From: Phaeoceros laevis
Lineage: Eukaryota; Anthocerotophyta; Anthocerotopsida; Notothyladales
DNA: 41,133 nt
Direction: 5' to 3'
NCBI GenBank assembly: GCA_049999765.1
Contig: JBNGIQ010007798.1
Coordinates: 1-41,133, forward strand
In this document: in pieces, positions 18,779 through 29,634 of the stretch
Layout of the letters: the number at the start of each line of letters is the position of its first letter
Position numbering within the stretch: the stretch's first letter is position 1
Translations under genes and position numbers: made by a program
Notes under the pieces: generated by a model
What the model saw: only the letters and a program-made list of their open reading frames with translations
Database searches by the model: none
What the model was told of the DNA's origin: nothing

Positions 18779-19862
18779 TCAATATAACGTGTTGTGGCCA
18801 CGAAGGCGCCTTGCCAGCCGCATGTCTTTGGGCACTGTCATGGACGTTGACAAAGTCATGAGCAACGAAGGACTTTATTAGGCAGGAGTCCCAGGAGGTT
18901 CAAAACACATATTCGAAGGGCAGTGCAGCAGTCAACTTACTTATGGTCACTCGCCGAGCGTGTATGGCGCATAAGTTGGTGTCATCAAAAAGGTTGACAA
19001 GGTAGTCTTCTGTCGCCTGAAAGCACGCACGAAACGCATTGAACCATCGGGGGAGCCCGCAATGGTTGGCGGCTTATCCGACATGATATAGCGAATTAGC
19101 AAATTGATAGCCAAAACCGAACAGACCGCACATGAGAGAAGATAGTCCCAGCTCACCTCCTGAAGGGCATTAATCGCTTCTGCTGTCCACCGGTTTGCGG
19201 TGGTAGATGCACTTAAGGCAATCTCCCTTACCTGGAAAGAGTAGTGAGCTGCCACAAATGAGGCATGTGGAAAAAGAACAAAAGGCAGCGTAGTTTTACT
19301 CCGGCTCCTAGTCTGTGCTGACACTGATTTGAGATTCGACATGTTAGTCCAGGAGATGCACACGCACCAGCCGTGCAAAAGGCAGCGTTCTGAGAAGTAG
19401 CTGGCAAGACTTTTGATACTTCTTGATCTCCTTCAAGGCAACTGTTCCAGGCCTAGCCCGCGGTTCGCGAGCAGGACCATGTCGTCTAGCAGTAGCTTGA
19501 CGTTGGGTTGGCCGGTACGCATTCCTTCCTCCTACATGAGAATGCGAACATGAGACAAACCAGAAGCAGGGCCACGACTCTGCCAGGAGAGGACGGGGAT
19601 CTCGGCAGTAAGAATGAAGTCATATTTGACTCAAATTATTCACCCTGCACGGTGCCTTGACTGCAGCCGGATCTACCCACTCTACTCGATGGAACCAACG
19701 AGGAAAAAGTCACGCTGCATCAACAGTGCCGTTCGAATATGTCATCCAGATGAACATCGGCACGTTACTGCAATAGAACATGGAGGCTGCTGATCGGCTG
19801 CAGAAACCTGAGGAAGAGGGCCCGACTGCCGAGCTGCGTCTTCTGGCCGGCGCAGCATGCAT
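18779..19862 (-). CDS. CENH3: Centromeric histone H3 (CENH3/CENP-A type), five visible exons
   Basis: Centromere-specific H3 replaces H3 in nucleosomes that seat the kinetochore. Exons, minus strand, 5' to 3': 19862-19808, 19531-19368, 19231-19157, 19016-18941, 18834-18779. Donors are GT (GTTTCT, GTGCGT, GTGAGC, GTAAGT), acceptors AG (ATGTAG, TTCCAG, TTTCAG, GACAG), and all phases join. The product has [17 protein letters not shown] (alphaN), [11 protein letters not shown] (alpha1), [13 protein letters not shown] with the CENH3-type RWT and a loop 1 one residue longer than in H3, [18 protein letters not shown] (alpha2), RRVTI and [13 protein letters not shown] (alpha3), ending HNTLY-stop. The tail lacks ARTKQTARKS of canonical H3 and is Arg-rich ([18 protein letters not shown]). 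Visible length is 141 codons. The first exon abuts the N gap (ATG three bases from it), so the true start may lie in the gap. Exons 2-5 very sure, exon 1 less so. Confidence 0.88.
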
Positions 19863-19865
19863 CGG

Positions 19866-20265
19866 NNNNNNNNNNNNNNNNNNNNNNNNNNNNNNNNNNN
19901 NNNNNNNNNNNNNNNNNNNNNNNNNNNNNNNNNNNNNNNNNNNNNNNNNNNNNNNNNNNNNNNNNNNNNNNNNNNNNNNNNNNNNNNNNNNNNNNNNNNN
20001 NNNNNNNNNNNNNNNNNNNNNNNNNNNNNNNNNNNNNNNNNNNNNNNNNNNNNNNNNNNNNNNNNNNNNNNNNNNNNNNNNNNNNNNNNNNNNNNNNNNN
20101 NNNNNNNNNNNNNNNNNNNNNNNNNNNNNNNNNNNNNNNNNNNNNNNNNNNNNNNNNNNNNNNNNNNNNNNNNNNNNNNNNNNNNNNNNNNNNNNNNNNN
20201 NNNNNNNNNNNNNNNNNNNNNNNNNNNNNNNNNNNNNNNNNNNNNNNNNNNNNNNNNNNNNNNNN
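19866..20265. other. Assembly gap, 400 N
   Basis: 400 N directly upstream of the visible CENH3 exon 1. The promoter and perhaps a first exon are hidden here. Long frames spanning it are artefacts. Confidence 0.99.
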
Positions 20266-20278
20266 TTTGTTGCCTTCG

Positions 20279-20314
20279 CCTGGCCTTGGCAGCACATTTG
20301 CTGCCAAGGCCAGG
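20279..20314. repeat. Perfect 16-bp inverted repeat at the gap edge
   Basis: CCTGGCCTTGGCAGCA (20279-20294) and TGCTGCCAAGGCCAGG (20299-20314) with a 4-base loop. A strong GC-rich hairpin, 14 bases from the N gap. Confidence 0.95.
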
Positions 20315-20659
20315 TTCACGTTATTATTTAAATCTTAAGTTTTTAGAATACAATAAAAAGGAGCCTAGTCCCGTTTCCCTGAGACACCAGCCAAAATAAG
20401 GAAACGTTTGGAAACGCGCAGAAATGCGTTTCCTTTTCCACCGTTTCTTAAGCTGCTGCAACTAAGGATTTATGCGTTAATGAACGCAAATAGTTTTTCT
20501 ATATTGATCCTTAGACTTTGTGAGACAAAGTCTCAGATGCATGGCATGGGTGCACACATACATGCCATGTGGAGGGTCCCTATGCGTTTGGGCCACGTTT
20601 ACTTCAAACGCTTGGGGCTTCAGTAGTGAAGGATGTATGTAACAAGACAGACTACTAAG
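20315..20659. other. No gene seen
   Basis: AT-rich sequence with repeated GGAAACG(T/C) words near 20400. No coding resemblance. Confidence 0.4.
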
Positions 20660-20680
20660 ACCGGATAACCTCCTCACAAT

Positions 20681-20758
20681 CACACACACACACACACACC
20701 CGGTGTTCCTGGGTTGTGTGTGTGTGTCTCATTTTTTAGTATGTATGACATACTAAAA
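20681..20758. repeat. Double hairpin: (CA)n/(TG)n plus TTTTAGTATG inverted repeat
   Basis: A (CA)9 run ending ACACACCC is followed by GGTGTTCCT and GGGTTGTGTGTGTGT, its inverted partner. Directly after, TTTTAGTATG (20734-20743) pairs perfectly with CATACTAAAA (20749-20758). Confidence 0.9.
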
Positions 20759-22479
20759 TTGTGTGTAAGCGTCGAATCCTACATTCCTGCTTGTTGCTTT
20801 TTGCTTTTTTCTGTCCCTTTGACAGCCTCTCTACTAGCTCTGATTTGTACTACTTTATAATGTTTCCAAAGTACAGTATTTCAGGCTGGTTGCTTTTGAT
20901 AAGCTACTTCTTCACGATAGTCTCAGACTACAAGTCCTCTGCATTATTATGGGCATGGACATGTCATCCAAAAATTCCCTGGCATTTCTTGACAACATAC
21001 GTAGACAGTACATGTCTACGAACTGCTCAGACTAGATGTCCACTCAACCAGGTATGCCATAAACCAGTCATGATATCATGTTTTAAGAAAGCCTGTGTGA
21101 CCGTCTCTGCCAAGGCTATACGTTGACTGGCAGTCTAGACCCGTACAGGGCTCTATGAAACCACAACTGGTCCTTCATGGCTCTCGTTAAAAAATGCGCT
21201 GTACAATTCTACATGACTGACCTAGTATTATTCTGGCTGGCCCTGAATACCCTTGGTTGTTGGGACCTCGACACTTCATGTTACGCCTTTTGGATATGAA
21301 CTGACGAACCCGTTTTTACAGCCCGCGTGGCAATTTGGCAGCCTTGAGAAGTTTACAGTGCACCATGGCCGGTTGAATGCTGCTCAGGCAATTTGACTAC
21401 GCATGAAACACTCACGAAAGCGGCCTTTGGTACACATGCTTTGTTTCTTTTCGTTGGCAGTCTTAATTGCCTTATGCTGTTTTAAGCTAACGGTGCTGCA
21501 TTGGGATTCAGTCTGGCCATAGATCTTCTAAGAATCCTCTATTCTTGCTGCACTGCCAACTTGGCACATTTGGAAGCATGATTACTGGCCTCACCAAAAC
21601 CAGGGCTACCAGAAGCAGACTTTGTTTTTTTGGGCATCTTCTTTCGACGGCTCTACGTGGCCCTATCCGATGCTCATAACCTGCTGACACGCCTTTGTAT
21701 GTCATTACACATGATGATGACCTGGTCTAGACAACGCAACTATCTACATCTCCTAAGGTTCTGTTTGATTTCCTTGCCTAAAAACAGTTCTTCCCGCTCG
21801 GCTTGGTGGCTATCATTCATGAAAGAGTGAGAAAACCATGCCCTTTTGCCAGCTTCTGTCTAACAGCAGCTGTCTCTACCTATCTGTCCGCCTTACCCCT
21901 ATAAAGACCCCTTCACCCCTGATTATAGAGCCACCAGTCTCCCTCATTTTGCATCATTATGCCGTGCCAACCTCCTTCCTCCTGCTGTGCTCCACTCCTA
22001 TAGTGCTGTGACGAAACTCTCTCAGTTTGTCAATCTGGACATAGCTACTTTGGTCAAGATGACCCAGCAGGTGCTCTTGTACTTCTGTTACCTTGTAATA
22101 TTTCAGTCATGTTGTTGTTTCCCCTGTCGTATTCCTTCTTGCAGCTATATTTAGCTTCCTCCTATTGGGAACAGTATACTGGCTCCACTACATTGTTTTG
22201 CTTTACGGCTTTATGAATCAATGGAACACAAATGTTACTAACTAGTCTACTGTCTGATGCAAGAGATGACTGGTTTACGTGCGTGATCCTCTACCTGGCC
22301 TGCTGAGCTTTTTTGGCTTGGTGCACTGTTTCCCTGGCACTAGTTGCCTTCGGAACGCTGGTGGGGCTTGAGATCTCTGGCACTCGTTGCCTTAGGTAGC
22401 TTCCTCTGCCAGTCAAGCGAGGTTTTCACAAGTTTGCTGCTCAAATCTGAAATGCTCAAGTACAGAAGGCTTGCAGGAG
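20759..22479. other. Array unit 1 body; no protein gene seen
   Basis: Pyrimidine-rich DNA without a convincing frame. A TATA box candidate is at 21900. Confidence 0.45.
21900..21906 (+). promoter_or_regulatory. TATA box candidate, unit 1
   Basis: TATAAAG followed by a pyrimidine-rich leader (CCCCTTCACCCC). 580 bases upstream of the unit 1 stem-loop. Confidence 0.35.
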
Positions 22480-22550
22480 CTAGGTCTACCAACACAGTTG
22501 CTAGAAACCTGGTCGATGATGGCCCTTTGGTACTGATGAAGGGGGGTTGG
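22480..22550 (+). ncRNA. Covarying stem-loop core, unit 1
   Basis: Arms CTAGGTCT (22480-22487) and AAACCTGG (22505-22512) pair at 7 of 8 positions, one being T-G, around a 17-base loop ACCAACACAGTTGCTAG. Followed by CTTTGGTACTGATGAA, as in the other copies. Confidence 0.4.
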
Positions 22551-23270
22551 AGGTTTGCTCTCACCCAGCAAATGCCTGCTTGATGCTTTGCTGCTGCTGG
22601 AGAAGTTTGGTTAGCTCTTTCCAACTGTCGGCCCTGTACACATGATAGTTTGTTTCCATGCTTTCTTCTTGTACTGTTTAGTACACGACAATAACAATTG
22701 TGCTATTAATACATACCAACAAGGCTCGGTCTTGCAGCAGCTTGGATTGTTCCAATGTTCACTGCAGTCCTTACACCTGACATGCCTACAAGCTATCACC
22801 TCCTGCCTACTCTTTTGGATTTTTCCAAAGACAGTCCATTTCAGTAAAAGCTCAAATTCAGCAAAATTGTTCACTCTTGTCCTCAGTTACCTTTGCCGCC
22901 TTCGATGTACGCTTTACTCTCGAGCCTTTAGCACCTGGACTTGGCTGTTGTATTCTTGCACGCAACCTTGGCCACAATGCTGATTAAAAAGGACGATGCC
23001 GAGTACATGATGTCTGCAGCCACCTGCAAAAGGCAAGTACTGTAAGTAGCCATGGGTCCCGTCCCTGCTGCTGTTCGAACACTCTGGACAGGTGTCCATA
23101 ACTGACTGAATGAACAGTCACGATTTGACATGCTGCGTTCCCTTTTAAATGGTTATCGTTGTTCTCCTTCGCTGGCCTCGAAATGGTCATGCTTGTTTTT
23201 CGCAATGACAGGACCCGGTAAACGGGCAATGTATTCATACATTACATTCCGGTTTTTTCAAACCATATGT

Positions 23271-23320
23271 ACGTATGTACCAGGAACACACCATATTCCC
23301 TAGTGTGTGCTGTGTGTCTT
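23271..23320. repeat. Hairpin 2, (AC)n/(GT)n
   Basis: GGAACACACC and AGTGTGTGCTGTGTGTC flank ATATTCCC. It is preceded by ATGTACGTATGTA, as other boundary hairpins are preceded by GTATGTATG. Confidence 0.7.
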
Positions 23321-25083
23321 ACTTTGTGTGTGTCAGTAGCATTTAGTGTGCAAAAATCTGACAAGTGCTTACGATACAGAAAAAACCAACAAATGCATTG
23401 CCTTGTAACATGGACATACGGTTACCATGGCATGGTAGATACCATATATATCCACGATGGATGATGGCATGGGCAGTAACCCATAGAAGCTGAAAAGACA
23501 TGGCATGGCTAATAGAAAAGCAACAGCCAGAAATGCAGACATGAATGATGTTGTGAAAACAGGACACGTCAAATGGTGAGAAACCGTTTTTTGGATTATG
23601 ATTATCACAATAGATGCTACCACATATGCCTTCGTGGCTGACCGGGATTCATGGTACCAGCATCTTCTAGCACCTTCTGGCTACAATTATCACGAAGGAT
23701 TGTGATCAGATGGGATCCACCAACGTGGACTCTAAATTCAGGCCATAATAAAGGCCACATGGTAAAAGGGAAGCCACATCGCTACTAAGACAGGCAATAG
23801 GACAGGAGCGTTAATGTCTTTGTGGCTACTCATGCAGCGCTGTTCATTATCTGGTATCTAGAAAATCCTGGCAACACCACTAACGGATGGTTACCTTTCA
23901 ACACAGATACTAAAAGAAATGACAGCAAGCGTGATGGTCTAATTGACCAAGTCACTGCAAGCACGGTCTGGATGACCACAGGGCTTAAAAAAGGATGTGC
24001 TGAAAGGGCGGCAGGCATGGTCTTTGTGGCCTTGAAAAGCCAACTTAGTTGCAAGAATCATTGCTGCTCCTGGACATATCTCGAACTTCCATATCCTAAC
24101 CTCATGTCCAACATTATTTCCCTTCTCGTTTCCCTCGCTTTCTCTTTCTGGCACACTTTCCCAAGCCTGCTCTCTCTCTTGCCTGATTGAGCAAGCTTTG
24201 CCCTCTTTGGCTTTCAACCCTACATAATTTGTTGTGCTCACATGCCCAACTTAGTCTTTCGCCTGAGCTCTGGTTTTTTCGTCTACACGTTGTGACGTGA
24301 TATGTTGCTGGGCTGTCGAGGTCCTCTGCTCTGCACTCCTGCCTCCTGCCCTACAGTCTTCCCAATTCCCTTTTTTTCTATTTCCCTGAAGGCTGCCTCC
24401 TTATCCTCTGCAAAATCCCCACCTCAAAGTTGTCCTCAAAAAACGTGTCCTTGTTGCTGTCAAATGGAGCACAAGTAGTCAATGCCTCCCAAAAGAAACA
24501 TACCCTTGTCATTGTCTAGCTCAGTTGGAGTGTAAGCAGTCGTTGTCTACAGCAAGTCGTCAAGCAGGATAGAAAAAATGTCTCAACAGACAAGTTCGTC
24601 ACAAGCTGGAAGTGATTTGGCTATGCCCTCCAAATTTTGAGAATGGTACTCACATCATTGTAACCAAAAAGGCATGTGATGTCCACTTGCGGTCTATAGT
24701 TGTTGTTCACGTTGCTGTTGCTGTTCATCTACCGTTCACGTTACAATTGCTGCTCGTCTACTGCTAACGTTACAATTGTCATTCACGTTACTGTTGCTGT
24801 TCTTCTACTGTTCACGTTACGGTTGCTGTTTGTCTGCTGTTTACGATTGCTGCAAGTGAATGTTGTTAACACCGACTTGTACAACAACTATCTGAATATT
24901 GGAAAATGGCTAATGGATGTGCTAATACCTTGTCCGTTGGATGTGCTAGTACCTTGGTTGTATGAAGGCTGTACTGGATCATCGTAGCCCTGCCAAGCAT
25001 GAACATTTAGTAGTGGCTTCGGTCTGAAATAGATGTTGCTCTTTCGCTAATCACAACTAATCCATGCACTAAGCTTTGTAGAA
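23321..25083. other. Array unit 2 body; no protein gene seen
   Basis: Frames at 23822-24190 and 23939-24241 lack family resemblance. GCCACATC at 23773 matches the motif in units 3-5. Confidence 0.45.
24700..24855. repeat. 29-bp degenerate tandem repeat
   Basis: CACGTTAC-type anchors at 24708, 24737, 24766, 24784 and 24813 (spacings 29, 29, 18, 29), linked by TTGCTGTTC(A/G)TCTA. About five units, one shortened. Confidence 0.85.
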
Positions 25084-25150
25084 CTCAAGTCTGCCAATGC
25101 TCCATTAGAAACTTGAGCGATGATCTCTCTTTGGCACTGACAAAGGGAAG
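25084..25150 (+). ncRNA. Covarying stem-loop core, unit 2
   Basis: Arms CTCAAGTCT (25084-25092) and AAACTTGAG (25109-25117) pair at 8 of 9 positions around GCCAATGCTCCATTAG. The arms differ wholly from units 3-6 yet still pair. Followed by CTTTGGCACTGACAAA. Confidence 0.4.
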
Positions 25151-25376
25151 AAGGAGGTTTGCACTTAGCATGCAAATTTCTGCTCTGCTGAAATGTTGAA
25201 CAAAATAGCAAAAAGTGGTATAATCTGTTGTTTTGAAACACCCGTGCACTAATCATGCTTTTGGAATCATTGTTTGAATGCTGAAATCTGCTGGAACATG
25301 GTAACATACCTGACCGGCGCATGAGCTACCAGGGCAAGGGGAGGACCCTGATGGGACCGTTAACCTCCTCAAATAC

Positions 25377-25461
25377 AAACACACACACACACACATACTG
25401 CGTTTGCAGTATGTATGTGTGTGAAAAGGTAAAGTGCTTTCTACTTGGTACTTTTTACCTT
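25377..25461. repeat. Double hairpin 3
   Basis: (AC)n, then perfect ACATACTGC/GCAGTATGT arms around GTTT (25393-25414), then ATGTGTGTG. Next, AAAAGGTAAAGT (25424-25435) and ACTTTTTACCTT (25450-25461) form a second, slightly imperfect hairpin. Same two-hairpin layout as at 20681. Confidence 0.9.
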
Positions 25462-25572
25462 AGACATATCTGAAGGTTTTATAAGCATACATAGATAATT
25501 ACTATGCTAGGCATGGACTTTGCCTTGTGGGCATGCTTTACTACACTATCAAATGTTAGAAAACTCTTAGGT

Positions 25573-25707
25573 GTATGACATGTTGCTGAGACCAGGCAAA
25601 AAAGCGTGCTATAGCCTGAGCACCTGTTTAATAATGCATGACATGCTGCTAAGACCAGGCAAGCAAATAATAATGCATGATATGCTGCTGAGACCAGGCA
25701 AGCAAAG
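25573..25707. repeat. 39-bp repeats, ATGACATGCTGCT-AGACCAGGCAAGC
   Basis: TGACATGCTGCTAAGACCAG-type copies at about 25575, 25638 and 25677. The last two are 39 bases apart. Confidence 0.85.
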
Positions 25708-26560
25708 GTAATTGCAAAGGCAGGATACAACACACTTGGACTACGCAGCGGACAGTAGGTACGGGTCCCGAGGCTAAATAAATGTTGTACAGATGTTGTG
25801 GTGACTTCTTGAGTAAAATAATAGCATGTCTAGTATTGTACTAAAAATGCATGCATGATGTGGAGGCAGATGCCCGTAGTCCGATTAAAAAATCCAAGTG
25901 CCAAGATTTGGCGGTAATTGTGCTTGGTCAGACTTGAAAGAATGGCAGCAAGTCTTTAATGCTGGTCACACCAGGACCAGGACCCAGCTGGTGCATTGCT
26001 AGAATGCCACATCATGGATCTTTTGATCAGAATAGCCGTCACTTTTTACCAAGTGAGTGTGATTTGCCTTTCATTAACCTTGTCCAGCTGGGTAACAATC
26101 ATTTGGCCTTCGATCCTAAGCTTTTTATAAACCCAATCCCTACATAGCTGAGAGTAGGCATTCAGCCCTACGCTCGGTTTGTGCCCTAGCTCTTGAGATA
26201 TATTGTGGCTACTTAGTTTTTGATGTCTGGCCCTTGGTTTTTTCAAACCCTTGCTGTCTTCCATTCTCAGCTACCTTACATTGTCAATTCTTGCTGCCAC
26301 TTTGATAGACCTTGCTGCCACCTTGATAGATCCTGATGTATAGCACTAGCTGGCCTACACAACAGGCACTGTGTCAGACCTTCCTGTCCATCATCTACAC
26401 ATTCAGCAGCTTTTTTCTTTGTGTTGTGCAACCAGCCCGTTTTTGCTGCCCTAAGCCCGTTTTTCCACACTTTTGCTGCCCTCTGCCCTCTACCCTCTGC
26501 TTGCCTTGTCGCTGGCTTTCACCTGCCCAAGATACCACTGTCCAGTCACAAAATGTGTTA
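25708..26560. other. Array unit 3 leader; no protein gene seen
   Basis: GCCACATCATGG at 26006 and TATAAAC at 26126, followed by pyrimidine-rich DNA. No convincing coding frame. Confidence 0.45.
26126..26132 (+). promoter_or_regulatory. TATA box candidate, unit 3
   Basis: TATAAACCCAATCCCTA, close to TATAAACCGAGCCTAA of unit 5 at 30209. GCCACATCA lies 120 bases upstream. Confidence 0.4.
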
Positions 26561-26788
26561 GTCTGCTGATCAGGACCTGTAAAAACGTCCTTGTAAAATG
26601 TCTTTCTGAGGTGCACACCTGGACTTTGGAGTTGCTAGGCTTGGGCATATGAGTTGCTACGTTTTTGGACAAGAGTCTGCTAATCAGGACCTGTAAAAAC
26701 GCCCTTGTAAAATTTCTTTCTGAGGTGCGCACCTGGACTTTGGAGTTGCTAGGTTTGGGCATATGAGCTGCTGCGTTTTTGGACAGGT
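26561..26788. repeat. 114-bp tandem duplication
   Basis: Starts GTCTGCTGATCAGGACCTGT at 26561 and GTCTGCTAATCAGGACCTGT at 26675. Highly similar throughout, with only a handful of differences. The period is a multiple of three, which keeps a minus-strand frame open by chance. Confidence 0.95.
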
Positions 26789-26938
26789 ACTAGGCCTGGA
26801 CATCTACTGCTAGTATCACAACAACAACAGGTTCCTGGATGACCAATTTCTTGACGCTGGTTGCTTGCAATCTGCTATGTATGAAACTAGGTTAGTGGTT
26901 TTAACAAGGTGTCATGTTCTACACAAGCCAAATTTGGG

Positions 26939-27035
26939 AGGGGTTTGCCAAAAGATCTTCCAGAAACCCCTACAAGGATCCTGCTTGGCACTGATGAGGA
27001 GCAGGGGAGGCATGTGTTCACCACCATGCGCCTAG
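26939..27035 (+). ncRNA. Covarying stem-loop core, unit 3
   Basis: Perfect 8-bp arms AGGGGTTT (26939-26946) and AAACCCCT (26964-26971) around GCCAAAAGATCTTCCAG, followed by GGATCCTGCTTGGCACTGAT. The arm is also open in one frame, so a coding origin cannot be excluded. Confidence 0.45.
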
Positions 27036-27656
27036 ATCTGGCTTGTTGGAATTAGTTTCGAAATGGTTGGTTTACCTTGACGAAACATTCCTTGCAAAAT
27101 GTCTTAGGTTGCTACTAAATCTTGGCACCTGTGCTGCCAAGATGTTCACAAAACCATGATTCAGTAGTAGGCATACCTGTGTACATGTCTTTATTTTTTT
27201 ACAAAGTAATGATCTGAGATTGTGGCAGTCATCCATACATTTAAATGAGATTGCGTTGAAGTAACAATGTCACAGCCCGTTGATCAAAACAAGGCCACAA
27301 GCCAAGAGTTGGCAGCATGTTTCTGGACTTGCATGCTAGAAGATGCAATATGGGTCAAAAGCCAAACAGGCTCTGTGCAAATAGACTGCTTGAGACCTGG
27401 ACATCTGCAAAACCGACTCCAGTCGATAGACACAACAAGATTTGATGCGTCCTTCACCTGACTTGAACACCTGGATAAGTGATTGTCCTCCTGCAAGCGG
27501 GAAACTGCCTACGGGCATTAGAAGTGGACTATATCTTAGGATGGTGCTGTACGATAGTCTTATCTATTGCCCAAGACAAGGCAAGTCCTGTAAAGGCAAA
27601 TGCACATAGTCAGGAGCCTTGGTATGAAGACATCAGGTATCCTGTATGTATAAAAC
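27036..27656. other. Array unit 3 tail; no protein gene seen
   Basis: Includes the block shared with 34401-34545: GCAAGCGGGA, ACGGGCATTAGAAGT, GCCCAAGACAAGGC, GTCCTGTAAAGG, CACAGTCAGG-type words (27488-27640). Confidence 0.6.
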
Positions 27657-27706
27657 GCAAACACACACACACACTGCATCTGCAATATGTATGTGTGTGA
27701 TTTGCA
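27657..27706. repeat. Hairpin 4, (CA)n/(TG)n
   Basis: GCAAACACACACACACAC pairs with GTGTGTGATTTGC. The centre TGCATCTGCAATATGTAT is related to the centre of hairpin 3. Confidence 0.85.
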
Positions 27707-28766
27707 TTTCTATGTCAAGTCTCTGCCATTTGAAACTTATGCTTTAAACTTGTGCGTGAAGTGACGTTTTGCAGACTGCAAAATATTTCATGGTAAGGGT
27801 ACTTTGATATGGTACCTCTGTTGGGTTCACCAGAATGGTGAAAATATGCTTCAAACCGATACCATGAAGACATGATCTGCAGCATGATATATATCGTAGG
27901 AAAATACAATTTGGCGTGTAACATTGTGATGAGAAAGTACTGACCGAGGTTTCTGGAAACATGAGAAATGTGGCATGCCTTCCACTGTACAGGCTTTGAT
28001 TTTTTCCAGCCAGCTCAGACTGAATGGCGGCTGTATGGTACAGAAACTGGAAGCTTCCTCAAACGACGGCAATAGCTGGACAGGCCTAAGATGGCCACAT
28101 CACGGTAGCCAAAGGGACAGTAATTTTTCCTTGGCCAGACTGGCTAGCCTGCATTTTTTAAGCATTTTTAAAAGCATATTTTTAAGTATTCTTGACCTGG
28201 TCCCTTTAAACTAAAACGTTAAGCATTTATGGTCGATTAGAACGTCTAGCATATATAAGGTGAAACCCTGATGTCCAGATACCATGGTGCACAACATTCT
28301 TCTGCTCTGCTCTGTGCACCCTCGTCACAGCTCCTTCTCTACCCTAGCTCTCATGTTCTTAATCTCTTGCCGAACCCTCCCTCCCTCCCTCCCTCTCACG
28401 CGGTTTTTTGTACCTAGCAGCTGTTGACATGTCATGTTTTTGCCAGCTCTCACTCAGTCATTGTCAAGGAGACATGCTGTAGATTTGCGGCCAAACTGTC
28501 ATTTCGTCACCCACACTGTTAAGTTTGGAGATTTTGGATACACAGTTTTTTGGAGGAGCAAGACAGCAAGAATGTCTAAGCAACCACAGGAGGTGGTTAG
28601 AGTAGCTCACCATGTTTTCAAATGCTGCTAGCTTGTGTTGATCCTTGTCAATACGTGCTTGCTGTCAATGCTTGCTTTTCCAGTGACCGGTAGCTGCCCT
28701 GGCATAGATCTAATGTCACTAACAGTTTTTTGCGAACATAGATTCTTGCACACATCACGAATGGGG
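27707..28766. other. Array unit 4 body; no protein gene seen
   Basis: GCCACATCACGG at 28094, TATATAAG at 28252, a (CCCT)n run near 28376. No convincing coding frame. Confidence 0.45.
28252..28259 (+). promoter_or_regulatory. TATA box candidate, unit 4
   Basis: TATATAAGG, followed about 45-90 bases later by a C/T-rich leader. GCCACATCA lies 158 bases upstream. Confidence 0.4.
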
Positions 28767-28860
28767 GAGGGTTTACCAAAAGTGCTTCCAGAAACCCTCT
28801 ACGATGAGCCCACTTGGTACTGATGAGGAGTGGGGGAGACATGGCCCACCCCCATATGCC
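28767..28860 (+). ncRNA. Covarying stem-loop core, unit 4
   Basis: Perfect 8-bp arms GAGGGTTT (28767-28774) and AAACCCTC (28792-28799) around ACCAAAAGTGCTTCCAG. Followed by CACTTGGTACTGATGAGGAG. A second possible stem TGGGGG/CCCCCA lies at 28831-28854. One extra base relative to units 3 and 6 breaks any shared reading frame but not the stem. Confidence 0.45.
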
Positions 28861-29600
28861 CATCGTGATGCTGGTAGTTTGGTATAAAATGTTGGTTTAC
28901 ATTTTGCACCATCTTTTTGTAAGCATAGGCTGTCACCAAGCAGCAGCCCTACGGGTGACGAGTTCTTTAGGAAAAACTGTCGGCAGTCTAATGATACATG
29001 GTGTGTTTGTTGTGGTGCTCCTTCAATTGCCTGCATTCTAAGGTACCTTGCACCTGCTGATGTTGCGGAAAGTCAGATGTTTACAAACTCACATGCTTTT
29101 TCTGGACGGGCTTTACACAACAATCACGTGTTAGCAGAGTCTATTACTGCATTCAGCTTGGATCAGGTGACTGCTGCATCCATAGTGAAGAACACATGGT
29201 AGTTGTATTTCTCAGTTCATGGTAGCTGCTTTTCTCAGTTCACGTAGAACAGCTACACAAGTTTCCAGTTGACATTCTACACCAAATCTGGCCAAAGACA
29301 TACCAACTGCCTGGACCGGGCCACCAAAAACGGAGCCGCATCAAAAATGATGCAAGTAAAAGACCAAGACTTGGCCAAAAAATTTGCCTATGATCATTGT
29401 TGGTACATCATGAATGCCATGGTCTTGTCAAAAGGAGGAAGGTCTTCAGCCGCATGATGTGTTACTGTGGGCACTGCAAGTCTTGACTTGTCTAGACCAC
29501 GCCATGATTCTCAGCCCTACGCCAAGGCAGGTCCCTGTCTTGGGGCAATGTTGCAGCAGTCCTCGTCAGATGCCAAGGACCTACTGTATGTATGTATGAA
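28861..29600. other. Array unit 4 tail; no protein gene seen
   Basis: Contains ATGGTAG(T/C)TG(T/C)(A/T)TTTCTCAGTTC twice in a row near 29193-29240. No coding resemblance. Confidence 0.45.
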
Positions 29601-29603
29601 ATG

Positions 29604-29634
29604 CAAACACACATGCTACGTTTGTATGTGTGTT
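29604..29634. repeat. Hairpin 5
   Basis: Perfect arms AACACACAT (29606-29614) and ATGTGTGTT (29626-29634) around GCTACGTTTGT. Preceded by GTATGTATGTATG. Confidence 0.9.

Noticed and set aside
18947-19378. Continuous 143-codon minus-strand frame over the CENH3 region
   Set aside because: Only 19157-19231 of it is the true exon frame. The rest reads introns and the neighbouring exons out of frame; the spliced model explains the histone similarity far better.
19710-20399. Four long frames of about 180-195 codons across the 400-N gap
   Set aside because: Most of their length is N, so the open frame is an artefact.
24695-24987. 95-codon frame with a hydrophobic stretch resembling a membrane protein
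   Set aside because: The hydrophobic part is the 29-bp tandem repeat translated.
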